The notes under the pieces: generated by a model
The model's input: the letters and a program-made list of their open reading frames with translations, nothing else
Told to the model about the DNA's origin: nothing
The model's database searches: none
In this document: in pieces, positions 50,383 to 63,000 of the stretch
How the letters are laid out: every line of letters begins with the position of its first letter
Numbering within the stretch: the first letter of the stretch is position 1
Origin: Coriaria nepalensis
Lineage: Eukaryota; Streptophyta; Magnoliopsida; Cucurbitales; Coriariaceae
Direction of reading: 5' to 3'
NCBI GenBank assembly: GCA_027186245.1
Contig: CP114499.1
Location: 6,639,001-6,703,000, forward strand
Length of the DNA: 64,000 bases
Position numbers and translations under genes: made by a program

Positions 50383-51785
50383 TTGGAGCGAAAGAGAAGG
50401 AGAGTGTTTGGGAATGTGTAGGTGAAGAATGTTGTTTATTTAAGAAGAAAAGGAAGAAGAAAATGAAGAAGAAGAGGAGGAGGGGAAGGAAGATTCACGT
50501 AAAGCAGGTTGAGAAGAAAACAAAAGGGCACCTGAAAAAATATAAGAGCGAAGCAAATTAAAGACACACACGGGTGGGACATGACTCTTTAAGAGCAAGG
50601 CTCAAGGTTGTGTAGTAAGGATTCAAAAAGAGATGTTTTTTTGTTAAGAATTTCATGTTTGGATATTAATCAGCAAATGCTTCTTGCATTCTATTTCTTC
50701 TCTTGAATGAATAGTTACTTCTATTTTTGTCTATTCAATATGAAAGCAATAATGTTTGTAGATTTACATGGACAGATTGTTCATCTGAATCACGATGTAG
50801 TTCTAAGTTTAAACAAAGGATCAAATTTGTACCGGTACACAGTACACTTCACCATAGGGCGGATTGATCATCTTCTGTTGCAACTTTTGCTTTTCTCTCT
50901 TTCTCAGGAGTGGTCTTTCTGAGTCTTCTTCTTTTCTCAGTTCGTTTTCAAGTCTTTTTGACCATTTTGGAGGCCATAATGCCCTTTGGACGCATTAAAG
51001 CAATAAAAGGAAACATGGGGTGTGCGGCCAACAAGGGAGACATTTGTGGGTCAAAAGGAGAGCTTCAAATATGATATAATCATAACCAATTACTTGTCTT
51101 TGGACGTAAGTTTCATCCCCTTTTATCTTATTAATAGTCTCTCTCTCTCACTCTAGTATATTATCTAAAAATCGATTTTGATCCCATGAAAATAAGAATT
51201 CGTGTAATGAATTAATATATATATATATATATGTATGCACATATATTTTCGTAGATCTGTATGAGAGTATTTTCTTCATCACAAAGTACTTGCTCTTTAT
51301 AAACTAATAATGATTCCTCAAAACCTGATTAATTTAGATTCAGTAGGCATCTCATTATCATGATTATTCAATCTCATACATAATTGAGTACTAGCATTAC
51401 ATAGGCTGTAATCATGTTCCTTAGACATTCAGTGCCTCTAAATCATAACTGTTGTCCCCGGTTTGATGATGGTCTTCATAATTAAACTGGCCCAATTCTT
51501 TACTACCACGTCGGACCCACCATTTTTTTTCTTTTACTTTTTGGGTCTTCAAAAGAGTGTCTTAACCCCTCCTGCAAAAACCTAGCTATACTTCCTTGAT
51601 ACCAGAAAATCAGCGATACAAGACTTATTAAGAGTGTTCAAACTTCAATTGAACAACAAAACGATCTGTAGGATGTAAGATTGTATTTCATATAACCTTA
51701 ACCAAGTTATGTACACCAATATGATAGGCCACTGAGATCCATGTTTTAAACTAGCACAGAAATCCCATGTGGGTGTGTTGTCTGA
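50383..51785. other. Protease promoter and ClpS 3' UTR
   Basis: The purine-rich leader (about 50440-50490) and TATA-like sequence belong to the protease. The rest is AT-rich spacer with an (AT)n tract at about 51216-51231. No gene was recognised. Confidence 0.5.
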
Positions 51786-53111
51786 TCAGCTCCCACCGCC
51801 TGCAGGTTCAATCGAGCTGAGAAGGCCATTGCCTCTAAGCTGCAAGCAATGCTCTTCTGCATCAGCTTGAGCACAGATTATAACCACTGCCAAGCCATTG
51901 CTATGTGCTTCTTGCATGATATTAACTGCATTGTCAATTGTCATTCCCGGAATAACTTTCATCAGCACTTGTACTACATACTCCCTTTTGTTGAAGTTGT
52001 CGTTGTGTAGAATCACGCGATACGGTGGCGAGATTTTCCTTGATTTCCTACATAAAACACATTTTTTGGCAGGTGTTAGATCACTAATTAGACTACGAAA
52101 TCACAATTTCCCACTTGAAAATTCACAAGTTCGGGAATTTTTTTTTTTCTTTTTTTTTTTTTGCTGAATATCAATCAACCATTTCTCAAATAAACATATC
52201 AATACGTAGCAAAAATGTTAGACAAATGACATTAAAAAGGGCATCACAAGGGCAGAGGGAAGCTCAAAGTCGAAAAACTTTGATGACAGTGTTTCAAATC
52301 TACAATGTTTCTTAATTTTTTAAGTGTAAATGAGAATCTACCATCTATTATTCTATTTCACAAGAGATCCAATTCTCATGTTAAAGGACAAGCAATATGT
52401 TGAGGTTTTCATTTTAACAAAAACAAAAGGTGCTATGGAGTGTCAATTATACCTCAAATCAAATTCAGATTCTCGGCCAGGTGTTGTTTTCTCAATAACA
52501 GGCCTTTCTAACAATCCACCCCCTTTACCTTGTCCTGTTGCAGATACAGCCATTGGAATGCCCAAATTGGTGCATGGTCCCTTACTGGCAGTTTTGTCAC
52601 CTGCCATGTACATACACAGAGTCAAATTCTATTAACAATTAATTACAATAATTAGTTAAGACTAATCGTCGCTTTCAAATAACTGAGCAATAACCGTTTT
52701 ATGAAGAAAAAAAATTCAGGAAATTTGTAAAGGGAGAATAGAATCTGGTCAATTAAACAAGTTTTAAACAACCTAAGAAGATTGATTGCCTAACAGAAAT
52801 GTAGAATCGATGTCACTGAAGCTCGAGGATGAAGAATTCCAGGACACAGATAAATTTAGGAAAATGGAGGCAAATCCTAGAGGAGTCGAAACAAAGAAGC
52901 ATTTTCAGCATATGTGAATAATGCAATTTAAAGAGAGAGATTGAGAGAAAGAAAACCTAAGAAAGCAGAAAACAAGAAATCAAACACAAAGCTTAAACGT
53001 CGAAGAGATTAAAAATACTAAATAAGAATTTTAGAAAATGTAAGGACCTGATTTAGGATTGAGGACTCTGTTGGGTGAGAGAGCCAGTCTCCAGCTTATT
53101 GCAGTCTCCAT
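51786..53111 (-). CDS. CLPS1: Chloroplast ClpS1 adaptor of the Clp protease (3 exons, 157 aa)
   Basis: ClpS delivers N-degron and selected metabolic-enzyme substrates to the ClpC chaperone in the plastid. Exons on the minus strand: 53048-53111, 52453-52600, 51786-52047; phases join. It begins METAISWRLALSPNRVLNPK, a Ser/Arg/Leu-rich plastid transit peptide. It then carries GRESEFDL before the ClpS core RVILHNDNFNKREYVVQVL, which includes the substrate-pocket Asn-Asp and the ClpC-contacting helix, followed by MQEAHSNGLAVVIICAQADA. Length and ending (SSIEPAGGGS) agree with Arabidopsis CLPS1 (159 aa). A 37-base CT tract (53125-53161; GA on the coding strand) lies 14 bases upstream of the ATG, in the leader, and may act as a GAGA-type element. 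Confidence 0.95.
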
Positions 53112-53122
53112 CTTCTTCTTCT

Positions 53123-53124
<2 letters not shown>

Positions 53125-53161
<37 letters not shown>
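53125..53161 (-). promoter_or_regulatory. (GA)n tract in the ClpS1 leader
   Basis: About 18 uninterrupted CT dinucleotides on the plus strand (GA on the ClpS1 strand) begin 14 bases upstream of its start codon. Such tracts are known binding targets of plant BPC proteins; use here is inferred. Confidence 0.55.
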
Positions 53162-53164
<3 letters not shown>

Positions 53165-54164
53165 GCTATATCTCCTTCTCAAATTGAAATTGGCTCCGAG
53201 ATTTTTTTTTCTTTTTTCCTTTCTCTTTTATTTCTGTTTTCAATCAAACTAAAAGTTGTGATTGACTGGACTCGTGGCGACGGCAGCTAGCGGCCCATGC
53301 GCAAGCCCAAGAAAGTTCAGTCCAATCTTATCTGTTTGGACTTTATGCTCTAAGATGATGGGCTTTTATTTTTGCATATATGCCCAGCCCGACATTTTAA
53401 AAGAAACACGTCACTGGCCCAGCAAAACAGAATATTAGATCTTTCTTTCCCTAATTTACAAATTCTTTCAAAAGGATCCCTTTCAGTTTTCACTAAAGTT
53501 GAGGCATCTCCCCTTACACATGAAAAAGTAAAAGAAAAAGAAAGAGTAAAAGTAAAAGAAAAAAGTTGAGGCATCTTTGATTGTAAAAAAAAATGATATG
53601 ATAATTTCCTTTTCAGCAAAAAAGGATTCTCATATATATTATATATTGACCTCTTATTTTGAATATTCATGTTTGTTTATCTCAAATTAGATTTAATTCT
53701 CTCAAAATATTATATTTTTTTTATTAAAAAATTGCCCTTAAATTATACAAAAATAAGACTTTTATCCTCTTATATTTCTTTTAAACTCCTTTTTTTTTCT
53801 TTTTTTTTTTTTTTGCCCATACTTAACTTTGATTGTCCAGTAAATTGTAGTTTTTTCCTATCATTAGAGTTAAATATTTTTTTTACCCGTTGTTAATGTG
53901 TTACTTAATTTTGCTTGCTCATTAATTTATAAATTTATATAACGAATAATGGTTACAGTAAATCGTGTTCAGGGTCAATATACCATGATATTTATGAACA
54001 TCATTATTCCCCGACCCCTAGAACAATTCAATTCAACAGTATATATTAAGACACTAAGCATATGTAAAGATGAAATTCCGTATAGTGGATTTATATATAG
54101 AACACAAAATAACAAATAAGAATAGAGAATACAAAATTGAAGGTTTGAGTTTTTTCTTTTTTTT
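53162..54164. other. Intergenic DNA
   Basis: ClpS1 promoter, then AT-rich DNA with poly-T runs near 53791 and 53802. No gene was recognised. Confidence 0.5.
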
Positions 54165-54479
54165 TTTACTTAATTTCATTTAGTACCATCCCAAGTAAGG
54201 CATGGCTGGCATAAGGCAAGCTGAGAACACCGGCACCAATCATTGCAATGACGGTATGAAAGGTCGAGTACTACCATTTTGCTCTGCGATCCGAAAAGTG
54301 AATTCAAACAGTTAGTATCGAAGAAACTTGTTTGCATGCATGAGTGAATCATCAAAGAAACTTAGTCTCAAGACAAACAATAAAGCTTGTTAATTTAGGC
54401 CTTAGGGGGGAAGATTTTGATGGTGTTTGATATTTACCTTAGGAGGATCAGTAGTAGCAGTAGCAGTATATGACACCAT
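54165..54479 (-). pseudogene. Fragment of an LHT-type amino-acid transporter, broken
   Basis: On the minus strand, an ATG-started exon of 14 codons (54438-54479, ending at donor gtaaat) is followed by an exon beginning at about 54283. That exon encodes the first membrane helix of a lysine/histidine transporter (YSTFHTVIAMIGAGVLSLPY). Three defects are visible: a TAG inside the conserved W-W-Y triplet (AKW-stop-YST), a one-base shift after SLPYA, and no further sequence beyond about 54170. The remaining two thirds of the transporter are absent. It sits where Arabidopsis carries an LHT gene (At1g25530, from memory) between a protease/ClpS pair and an HHO gene. Confidence 0.7.
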
Positions 54480-57400
54480 TTTTTTAATTTTTTTTTCCTT
54501 TTCTTTTGTTTGCAGCGAAAAAGAAGACAGCCTGATATGTTGATACCCTTCAATGTGAGCGTTGTGCGACTCGCTATCATCATCACATATATGTAGTGGC
54601 TGGTGACTCAATTGGTAGGTGGAATAATGGCAATAATTATTTTGAATTTTCATGAAATGATGATAATATAAAGTACATTTACATTGAGTCGCAGTTAGTT
54701 AGTTCACTTCCTTATTTGCCTCTATTAAGTTTTCACTGAAGTTCTTTATAAGAAACTTACCAGTTGCAATGACAAGCGGTCTTTTTTTACCTTACCAGCT
54801 TCCCTTACTTTCAAGAAACTTATCTGTACATATTAATCTAGACCTTGGATAAGTTCTTTTTACTTTCTTTTACTTTAACCATCTTTTTTTAAGATTTCTT
54901 GCTCGTGAGACTCATTGACATTGACCTGTTGTCTTCCATCTACATAGCCCTTCGTATACTTAACATAGAATGAAGTAAATACAAGTTAGCGTGAAAGCTG
55001 TGCAACAAATCAATCACTTGAAAATGTACAGTGAAGAATGAAGATGCCGGCGTGGGGGTTGGATTGCATGGCGCGGCGTCTATACAATCGGTGTAAGGGT
55101 TGAATTGCATGGAGCAGGGCGTTCATATGGTCGGTGTAATTCGAGCTGTTTATTATATTTTGGATAAGTTATGTTATTTAGGGATAAAATGAATACTAAA
55201 AAATATACGGATTATCGAATTTAAATTTAAGAAAAAAATGACTGAAGTGATAATATAAAAAAAAAACAAAAAAACAAAAAAATAAAATTAAAATAAGATT
55301 TAATTTCATTATAGTAATTATTAAATTAAATATGAAAGATTATGTAGCAAATTAGATTTTAATATTAAATTTGAGTAATTTGATATAAAATATTTTTCTT
55401 ACAAAAATATAGGTAATATATAAATATTTAATTAATCGAACATAAATATTTTTAACACACTTAATATCAGACTAAGGTTAAAAACGTATAAGTGGATTAA
55501 TACCATTTAAAACATGTTTTTTATTATAATTTATTTATAACTATAATTCCTTAATGTTTGGTTTCATATCATCTAAAGAATATGAACTTAGGAATAGTGA
55601 CTATAACTATTATTAAGATAAAACATTAATAAATTTTAGATACCACGAGGTCCACGACTAAAGAACAGGACAGCTTGGATTTATCTAAAACAGTCACATT
55701 GTAAACAACGAAAAGATAAGAAAATAAAAGTAGTTGGGAATCTTGGACGAGAGAAAGATTCTCTTGGGGATCACATATCAGAATATCTTTTCTTTTTATT
55801 TTTTATTATTTTATATATATATATATATATATATATCTCTCAAGTTAAATAAATACAAGAAAAGAATATCTGGTCCCATCTTATTAGAATATACGACTAC
55901 TTCTCTTATTCTAATCAGGTCAGGGCAAGAGAGCTACTGTCTAAGCCTCATCAATGTGTGAGAGCTCTAAATAATAATTATTATTATATAATGTATATAT
56001 ATTTTTATTTTTATTTAAGAAATATGAAAAATAATTTTACAAAATAAAATTATTATTTATTAATAAATTAAAATTTACATGATTTATTATATATATAATA
56101 ATTACTCTTTATATAAATTAATGAGTAAATAAAATCAATAACACTGTAAATAGGTAAGAAAAACAAAAACAAAAAAAACATTTCAACTCCATTAATTAAA
56201 AAAAAAAAAAAACTACAATTAATGAGCAATAAAAATTAAATTTAGCCTAGATCTCAAAATTCACGATTGTTATAATAATTATAATTAGGTCAAATAGTTT
56301 GGAATATTCCAAGGCCATGGGAGTTGGAGAAGTTTAGTATTATTGTAGTACATTATTCTGGATTTTGTCCCTTCGTGTTTTGTTTTGTTTCGCCCAGTTG
56401 CTTGCTTGTTTTAAATATCAAATAAGGAGCTGCCACGTTTTAATTAGAGCTATTATATATATAATAAAAAAGAGAAGGTTTAGAAAATTAGATGTCGTGA
56501 CCCTTGATGATACCCTAAAAACTAATACCCATTTCTGTTCTGAATGGTTCCAAATTCTGGCCTAGTGGCTTCGTTCAAGACAATTAAGTCTAAAAACTAA
56601 GGTACAAGGTTTATTACATTAGATTAAGTTTTATTAGTTTGGATTGAAATCACGATCGGATTGAGATATAATTATTTTATAAAAAATTTTCAAATTTTAA
56701 TATATTTTACAAATTTTTATTTGTATAAATACTAAAAGACCGAATCTCCATAATATCCACTTCGATGATGATAACATATATATATATATACATATAATTT
56801 TATATATGTATTTATGTATATATTGGATATTCAGTCATGACATGAAACGATAATAATATTATCGTCCAAATTTAGGCTTACACATATAGATGGAAAAATA
56901 TATTTCATATATTCTTTGGTTCTTAAGATTTGATCCTATTGATGGCTTTCTCGATGTATCCTCCTAAATATTCAAGTAAGCAACACTTGAAAAAAAGATA
57001 CCAGCGCCGTACATGAAGATGGTAGATTCCAAAACTGATTGGAAAAGAGAGTAGGGTTTTAAAATAGGTAATGGATTAGTTAGCACCACCTTACTTTCTC
57101 CAACGCCATAGAATAAATTAATCCAACATTACTCGGTCTTTGAATTCGTCTTACGTTATTTAAAGAGAAAATCTCTAATTATTTTATAAATGAATAGTTT
57201 TATTTTTATTTACAAAACTTTATAAGAGAATAAATTTTTAGACTCATCAATTTATTATGATATCAGAATTATATCTTAAATATATATGTTTTCATAGTTT
57301 ATTGGTAAGTGCTACTCATCCATTATACGATTGTTGGATTTTCATAATAATCAACTCATAAATGAGAGAGAATTTTGGAATTCATTCCATATCTCTTTGA

Positions 57401-58518
57401 GAGAAAATTTCTAATTGATTTATAAATCAAGAGTTCTGTCTTATTTTATAATTTTTTTAAAAAAAAATTATAATAATTTGACTCATCAATTTATCTCTAC
57501 TTACTTAAAAACAAGCTAAGATTATACTTTTTTCACCGACCAAATCTCTCTATAGTTAATGTTCTTCACTCTTCTCTTATGTAAATAAATTATAAAATGG
57601 TAAATTATATGTAGATATCTTAAGTCGATCTTTTGATATTTTAAGAATTATAAATAAATTTTTTTAGATTTATGGATTCTTTAAAATTTTAGAACTATAA
57701 AAGAATATTTTCATATTTGTCTTCACTTACAAGTAAATCCTTTAAATCAAAATTAAAATACAAATCTAATTTTTAATAATTAATATTAAATCATTCAACC
57801 AACATTTATAATTTATCATATTGTTGTATTAATGATATTTTTTACAAGTTTTTTATAATTACATTTAAAAAAAATACATATTCATATTCCTATTACATAT
57901 TTATTTAAAATAAATTTATTTACTATCGATTTATTTATAATATCAATAAAGCATAAAAAATTCATATATAATTTGCCAATTTTAAAATGGTCAATAAACT
58001 ATATACTTTTAAGAGTTCATATTATGTCATGTCAACAAAAGTCATAACTTGTTGAGAAATTTTTGCAGAAATAAAATTTTTCATTTATTAAATTAACAAA
58101 AAATAATATACTTACAAATTTCGGTACATCCCCCGCTTCAACTTTGATCCCTTCAATATATCTACGCATATATATTTTCGAATAGTAAAATATTCTTCTA
58201 TGGCGATCAAGATTCCTGCATTCTGCTTTTGATTTGTCAATGGAATCTTAATTTTCTTAAGGATGTAATTTGATTGGTTTAGCTTTCCTCAATAATAATA
58301 AATTAATTAAATCATTATTTTTTGAAACCGTCTGATGATCATCAGCATTCGCCTTAAGTCGTACACAGGTAAGTTCCCAATCAGATAATTGTGCTAATTA
58401 AGATAATAATTTGATTCGAGGTCGAAGAGCGTGACAAAAAGTATATCATATAGTTAAAATCTTGTTACAAAATTATACATTATTATAATTAACTTTCTCT
58501 CGAGCCTACAAAATAAAA
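54480..58518. other. Long gene-free, extremely AT-rich stretch
   Basis: Only low-complexity sequence was found, apart from a G+C-rich duplicated island at 55056-55139 (listed) and an (AT)n tract at about 55812-55835. Several short open frames near 55734 and 56365 have no coding character. The last few hundred bases are the HHO 3' UTR. Confidence 0.55.
55056..55139 (+). repeat. Duplicated G+C-rich 41/43-base block
   Basis: Units 55056-55096 and 55097-55139 both run from gggttg.attgcatgg to tcggtgtaa, with about 75-80% identity. Their base composition stands out sharply from the flanking AT-rich DNA. Confidence 0.85.
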
Positions 58519-60069
58519 CTACAAAACAGGGGAACCTGTGCTAGTGTGAGAGGAGGAAGAAGTGGTCGGGGAATTGTTAGAATGAAGGCCTGATCCTCCT
58601 CCTCCCCCAACTTCTCCTAAGTTATCGGTTGATACACTGGACGGCCTTCTCGTGGCGGCTGCCGAGTCCTGTGAGACCGAGACCATCTGCTGCGAAGAGT
58701 AAATTGTCGGGGGAGATCGTGTGGTTGCAGCAGCCCCACCGGTGTATTCCGGGGGTGGTGGGACCCATATGCCTCCCACCACCACGAATTGGGGTGCTCT
58801 TGGGCTGCCGTTATTGTGTCCTGCAGAACTTGGCCTTCTTGTGTGCAATCTATATTTCTGGGGGAAAAAAAAAACCGAAACATTTAATTAGAGTAATAAA
58901 AGACACAGAAATTGACCCAATCCTTCTAGAGAGACAAACCTGTAAATGGCTTTTGACTTCGTCGTTAGTTAGCCCATCCACCTTCATTAGCTCTCTAATT
59001 TGCTTTGGTGTTGCAGCTGTAATTAATTATAAATAAACAAGCAAAATCAAACTTAATCAATCGAGTCAAATGTAGGAAAATTAATTAATTAAATTAAAAA
59101 AAAAAATTATATACATTAAAATATACCATGCGAACGTCCAAGCTGTTGCAGAGCATGCAGGAACCGTCGGTGCAGTTCGGGAGACCAGCACCGCCGCTGC
59201 TTTCTATTGTTCTGACTCTCTTTCTCAATTCTTAAGCAGGTCGCACCACCACGACCTCCGCCGCCGGAGGCAGTGGTTCCCGCCGTTGAACTGGCAGCAG
59301 CAGGTGCTTGGGGCGTACTCACTGCTGGCCGAGTTTTCACAAGACTAGCTTTTTCTCTATGAAACGGCTGAAACGCCCCCCCATTTCTCTTCACCTCAAC
59401 AACCGACGCCTTTTTAGGTTCATCCTGAACAAAAACATTTTCTTCAGAAACTGTTTTCTTTCTCTCCCATTTTCCTTCATTTTTTTCTCCTGTTCCAAAC
59501 AGGTCTAAGAAAATTTCAAAATATAAAATATAAAATATACCTCTTTGATGGGTGGATCTGGGGTTTGATTCCATAGCTGAGCAGATCTAAGCCAATCAGC
59601 CTGGCCCACTAATTTATTCTTCATCCCATCATTAGAGTTAGTATTATTATTACGATCATCAGATTGTTCATCTTTATCATCAAAATCTAAAGAATGATCA
59701 GTAGCAGCCGTAGCAGCTCTTTTAATGGGCATGAATTCCTCCAAAACTGGACTTGAAGTCTGCTCTGAACATTCCGATTGCCCTCCATTCATATACTCAG
59801 ACGTCGTCGTTCCAGATAACTGTTGCCTGCATGATTCAATAGCTGCGAAAAAGAAAATCCAACCCGCCAAAAATTAACACCAATCACCAAAAAAAAAAAA
59901 AAACAAATTGAAGTTATAGATTCTAACCTTGAGTTACAAGCTCTAAACAGAGAGGAAGCTCACGGTGAAAAACCTGAATCTTGCGACGTTCTGCTTCCAA
60001 AGCGTCTACATACTCTTTAAAGCCCAAACCGCTATTATTATTCCCCTGCATTTTCTGGGGAAAATTCAT
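58519..60069 (-). CDS. HHO: HHO/NIGT1-type GARP (MYB-like) transcription repressor (5 exons, 385 aa)
   Basis: HHO/NIGT1 factors repress nitrate- and phosphate-starvation genes when nitrate is present. Exons on the minus strand: 59928-60069, 59541-59842, 59127-59424, 58940-59016, 58519-58857; all phases join. The conserved N-terminal helix [19 protein letters not shown] and [11 protein letters not shown] is followed by an acidic/Ser-rich region, then [13 protein letters not shown]. The GARP DNA-binding domain is [20 protein letters not shown] to the hallmark [12 protein letters not shown], split by two introns. The C-terminus is Pro/Gly/Ser-rich with IWVPPPPEY. The exon 3 acceptor is placed at 59425 because it restores phase and the family sequence KEDEPKK; the longer open frame upstream is out of phase. 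By neighbours it corresponds to HHO2/HHO3 (At1g68670/At1g25550). Confidence 0.93.
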
Positions 60070-63000
60070 CCTTTTCTTTTTGTTTTTCCGGGAAAACTTG
60101 TTGAATCTGTCTTGACTTGTTGGTTGCTGCTTTATTGCCTTAAATACAAGGGGGATGGTGGGTTATAACATAGAGAAATCCGAAGGGGACGAATAGGAAT
60201 CAGGCTTCTCAAAGCCGAATATGGGATCTAAGTAGAATCATAGAAGAGAATAAACTTCATAACCTAACAAATTTATTAAAAAAAAGAAAAAACATATATA
60301 TATATATATTAATTTAGGACAAAAGAAGAAAGAAAAGAAAATATTTTCTAGATGGAGAAATTGATGGGTAAAAAAAAATAAAAAAATGGAATTATGAAGT
60401 AATTATTTGAGAAGAACCTGGAATTGATCGGAGAGAGCAGAGAGGGAGAAGAGAGGCAGTTGATTACTTAGAAGATAGAAGTAAACCGAAGTCGGGTTGT
60501 CACATAAAAAACAAGAGAGAGAAAGGGAGGACAGAGAGAGACAGACAGAAAGAGGTTGAATATTCGAGAATGAGATTCTCTTTAGTTCTTCGAAACGAAT
60601 ATTATCTGCAAGCTACAAATCTTTAGTAAATGTTTTTATTTATTTATTTATTTATTTATAGAAGTTCACCTTGAAAATTTATTCATCTATATCTGATTAA
60701 TGACATCATAATGCAAGTTCTACTATCTACACGTTGGCACGACATATATTTAGGTACACTCTTAATAGTTTTGTGAGTTGCTTTCATCTTTGAGCACTTC
60801 TCTTTACTTAGTTTTTTTTTTTTTTTAAATAAATATATTTTAAATATCCTAATTAATTTGTACTTATAAATACATCTTAAATATATTTTTATTTATAAAC
60901 TAATTTTCACATATAGACATTTTTATAAAGCACTTCCAAACCAGCTGGAAACAACGGTCCTGTCTATGTTTCTCTGAGTACTGAGTTGTACTGAGTTGTA
61001 CTGAGTTGTACTGAGTTGTACTGAGTTGTTCCGAGTTTCCGACCTTTGATGCGCTTAAAGAGCCATTTCCCCTTCTGGATTATCTTATCCCAAAACCATT
61101 TACTCAACACGCGCTGTTTGGAATTGGTCTAGGTCAGTAACTTCTAGTATGTCGACACGTGGAGAGAGTAGTTTAAGCTTTGTGAATTTAGTACAGCATG
61201 TGACGCTTCTATGACCAACACGTAGTCAAAACGTATTGGCTAGCAATAAAGAATCGTTGAAGGTAATATTTTGCCGTTTATTATATATTGAGGGATCTAT
61301 ACCTTCCATGAACATAAAACACTACAAATTCTTCTATTACTATGAATCATACGGTTCGTGTATTATTATTATACTTTGTAAAATGAAATTTTATTATATA
61401 GTAAAGTTATATATATATTATAATTTTTATTTATAAAATTATAAAAATAATATATAATCCGTACTTAATATAATAAATTTTCATTTATTTTCGAACAGAA
61501 ATAAACCTCTTTTTTCTTTCTTAATAAACGTTTGGAGAAAATAGTGAAAATAACAAAACAAATATTTTTCAAATTGAAGTTTGAGAGATTTGCATTCAAA
61601 TTCTAAATTCTAAATTCTAAAACTTAAAAGCTTAAATCCTAATAATAAAAACAAATAGTATCGCTATTAAGATGTAATTTGGCTTCTCAAGAAGGATGGG
61701 AGGAGAGTCTTCATCTAAGTTGATTTCGTATAGACATCCGGCAATATTACTTCTTTGAAAATATGATAACAAACAAACGGATCAAATGAACGAGATCGTA
61801 CACAATTTTTTTCCGACTGTTCTTATTAATATTTGTCTCGTTTTCTATCTTATTATTACGACTTGTTCAATTATTTTGTCATATTTTTTTCTAATTAATT
61901 ATTTATCGAAAGTTATAGACTATGTCGTAACAGTAATTAAGATTGCGATCCGTTCGACTAAACTATATCAATTCAAATTCAATACAATCTTGAAAAGTTC
62001 TCCGCATGGGATTTGCATCCAACTTGAAGTAGAATTGAGGGAATGATGTATGTATTGAAGAAATGGAGCACAACGACATTAATGTTTAGTTATCATTATG
62101 GTTTACTTTATTATTCTTGTTAATGTCTTCTCTTGTTCTTTAACTTTCCATTGGTTCACCAAATTTCCGTAAAAATAAAAAAAAATAAAATAAAAATGTT
62201 GTCATAGTGGCTTCATGTACTAGCTACATACAATGGTAGTACAAAGCTAGAATTAGTTTAAATCGTACAAGTGAGTTGACTTCCAAGCAACAAATTAGAT
62301 CCATTAATCATTATTATAAAACATTTTTCAAAAAATATGAATTAAATATTAGAGATCATATGCATAACAATTATGTAAATTGTAAAGATCACCCATTAAT
62401 CATTTAAATCAGAAGAACATGCAAAGTGTTATATGCGAATGAGAAGCGTTGTTGAAAAATTATACGTTCAAATAGAGATGGAAAGGGCGTAGTTTTCAAA
62501 AACATGTTATCAAAAACAAAAACAGATTACTTGGATCTGTGGGCAAGCGTTTAACCTGTGGGTTTCCAAAGTAAGAAGCTGTTTTATCTTCTAGAACTAC
62601 TAGAAGTCGCTATAAACCTCCAAAGAAAAGTATACATTCACCGACCTACTAAAATTATTCTCTTTCCATTTTTATTTTTATTTTTATTTTTCTTTTACTT
62701 TCTTTTATTTTCTTTTAGGTTCGATTGGCTCTTTTCATTTGCTTTCTTTGGATTTCTTCAAATCGGAAGTGAGGTCAGTTAGACGTACTCATAAGCCAGA
62801 AATGGTACATACATATGATATACAGATGAGATTAGAATGTTTTCAAGAGAATCTATTTTCCGGAGTGTTCGTAGTAGTACATGTTAGTAGACAAACCTCG
62901 TACTAATAACTCCATGTACGACATGTAGTACGTAACATCGCATGAACATTTCATTTTGGTCCATCCCAAAAGATAGAATCAACAAGAAAAAGTGGATATA

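Noticed and set aside
59425..59574. Longer exon 3 for the HHO gene extending upstream of 59424
   Set aside because: The open frame continues, but the nearer upstream acceptors break phase with exon 2; the acceptor at 59425 has a good pyrimidine tract and restores the family sequence.
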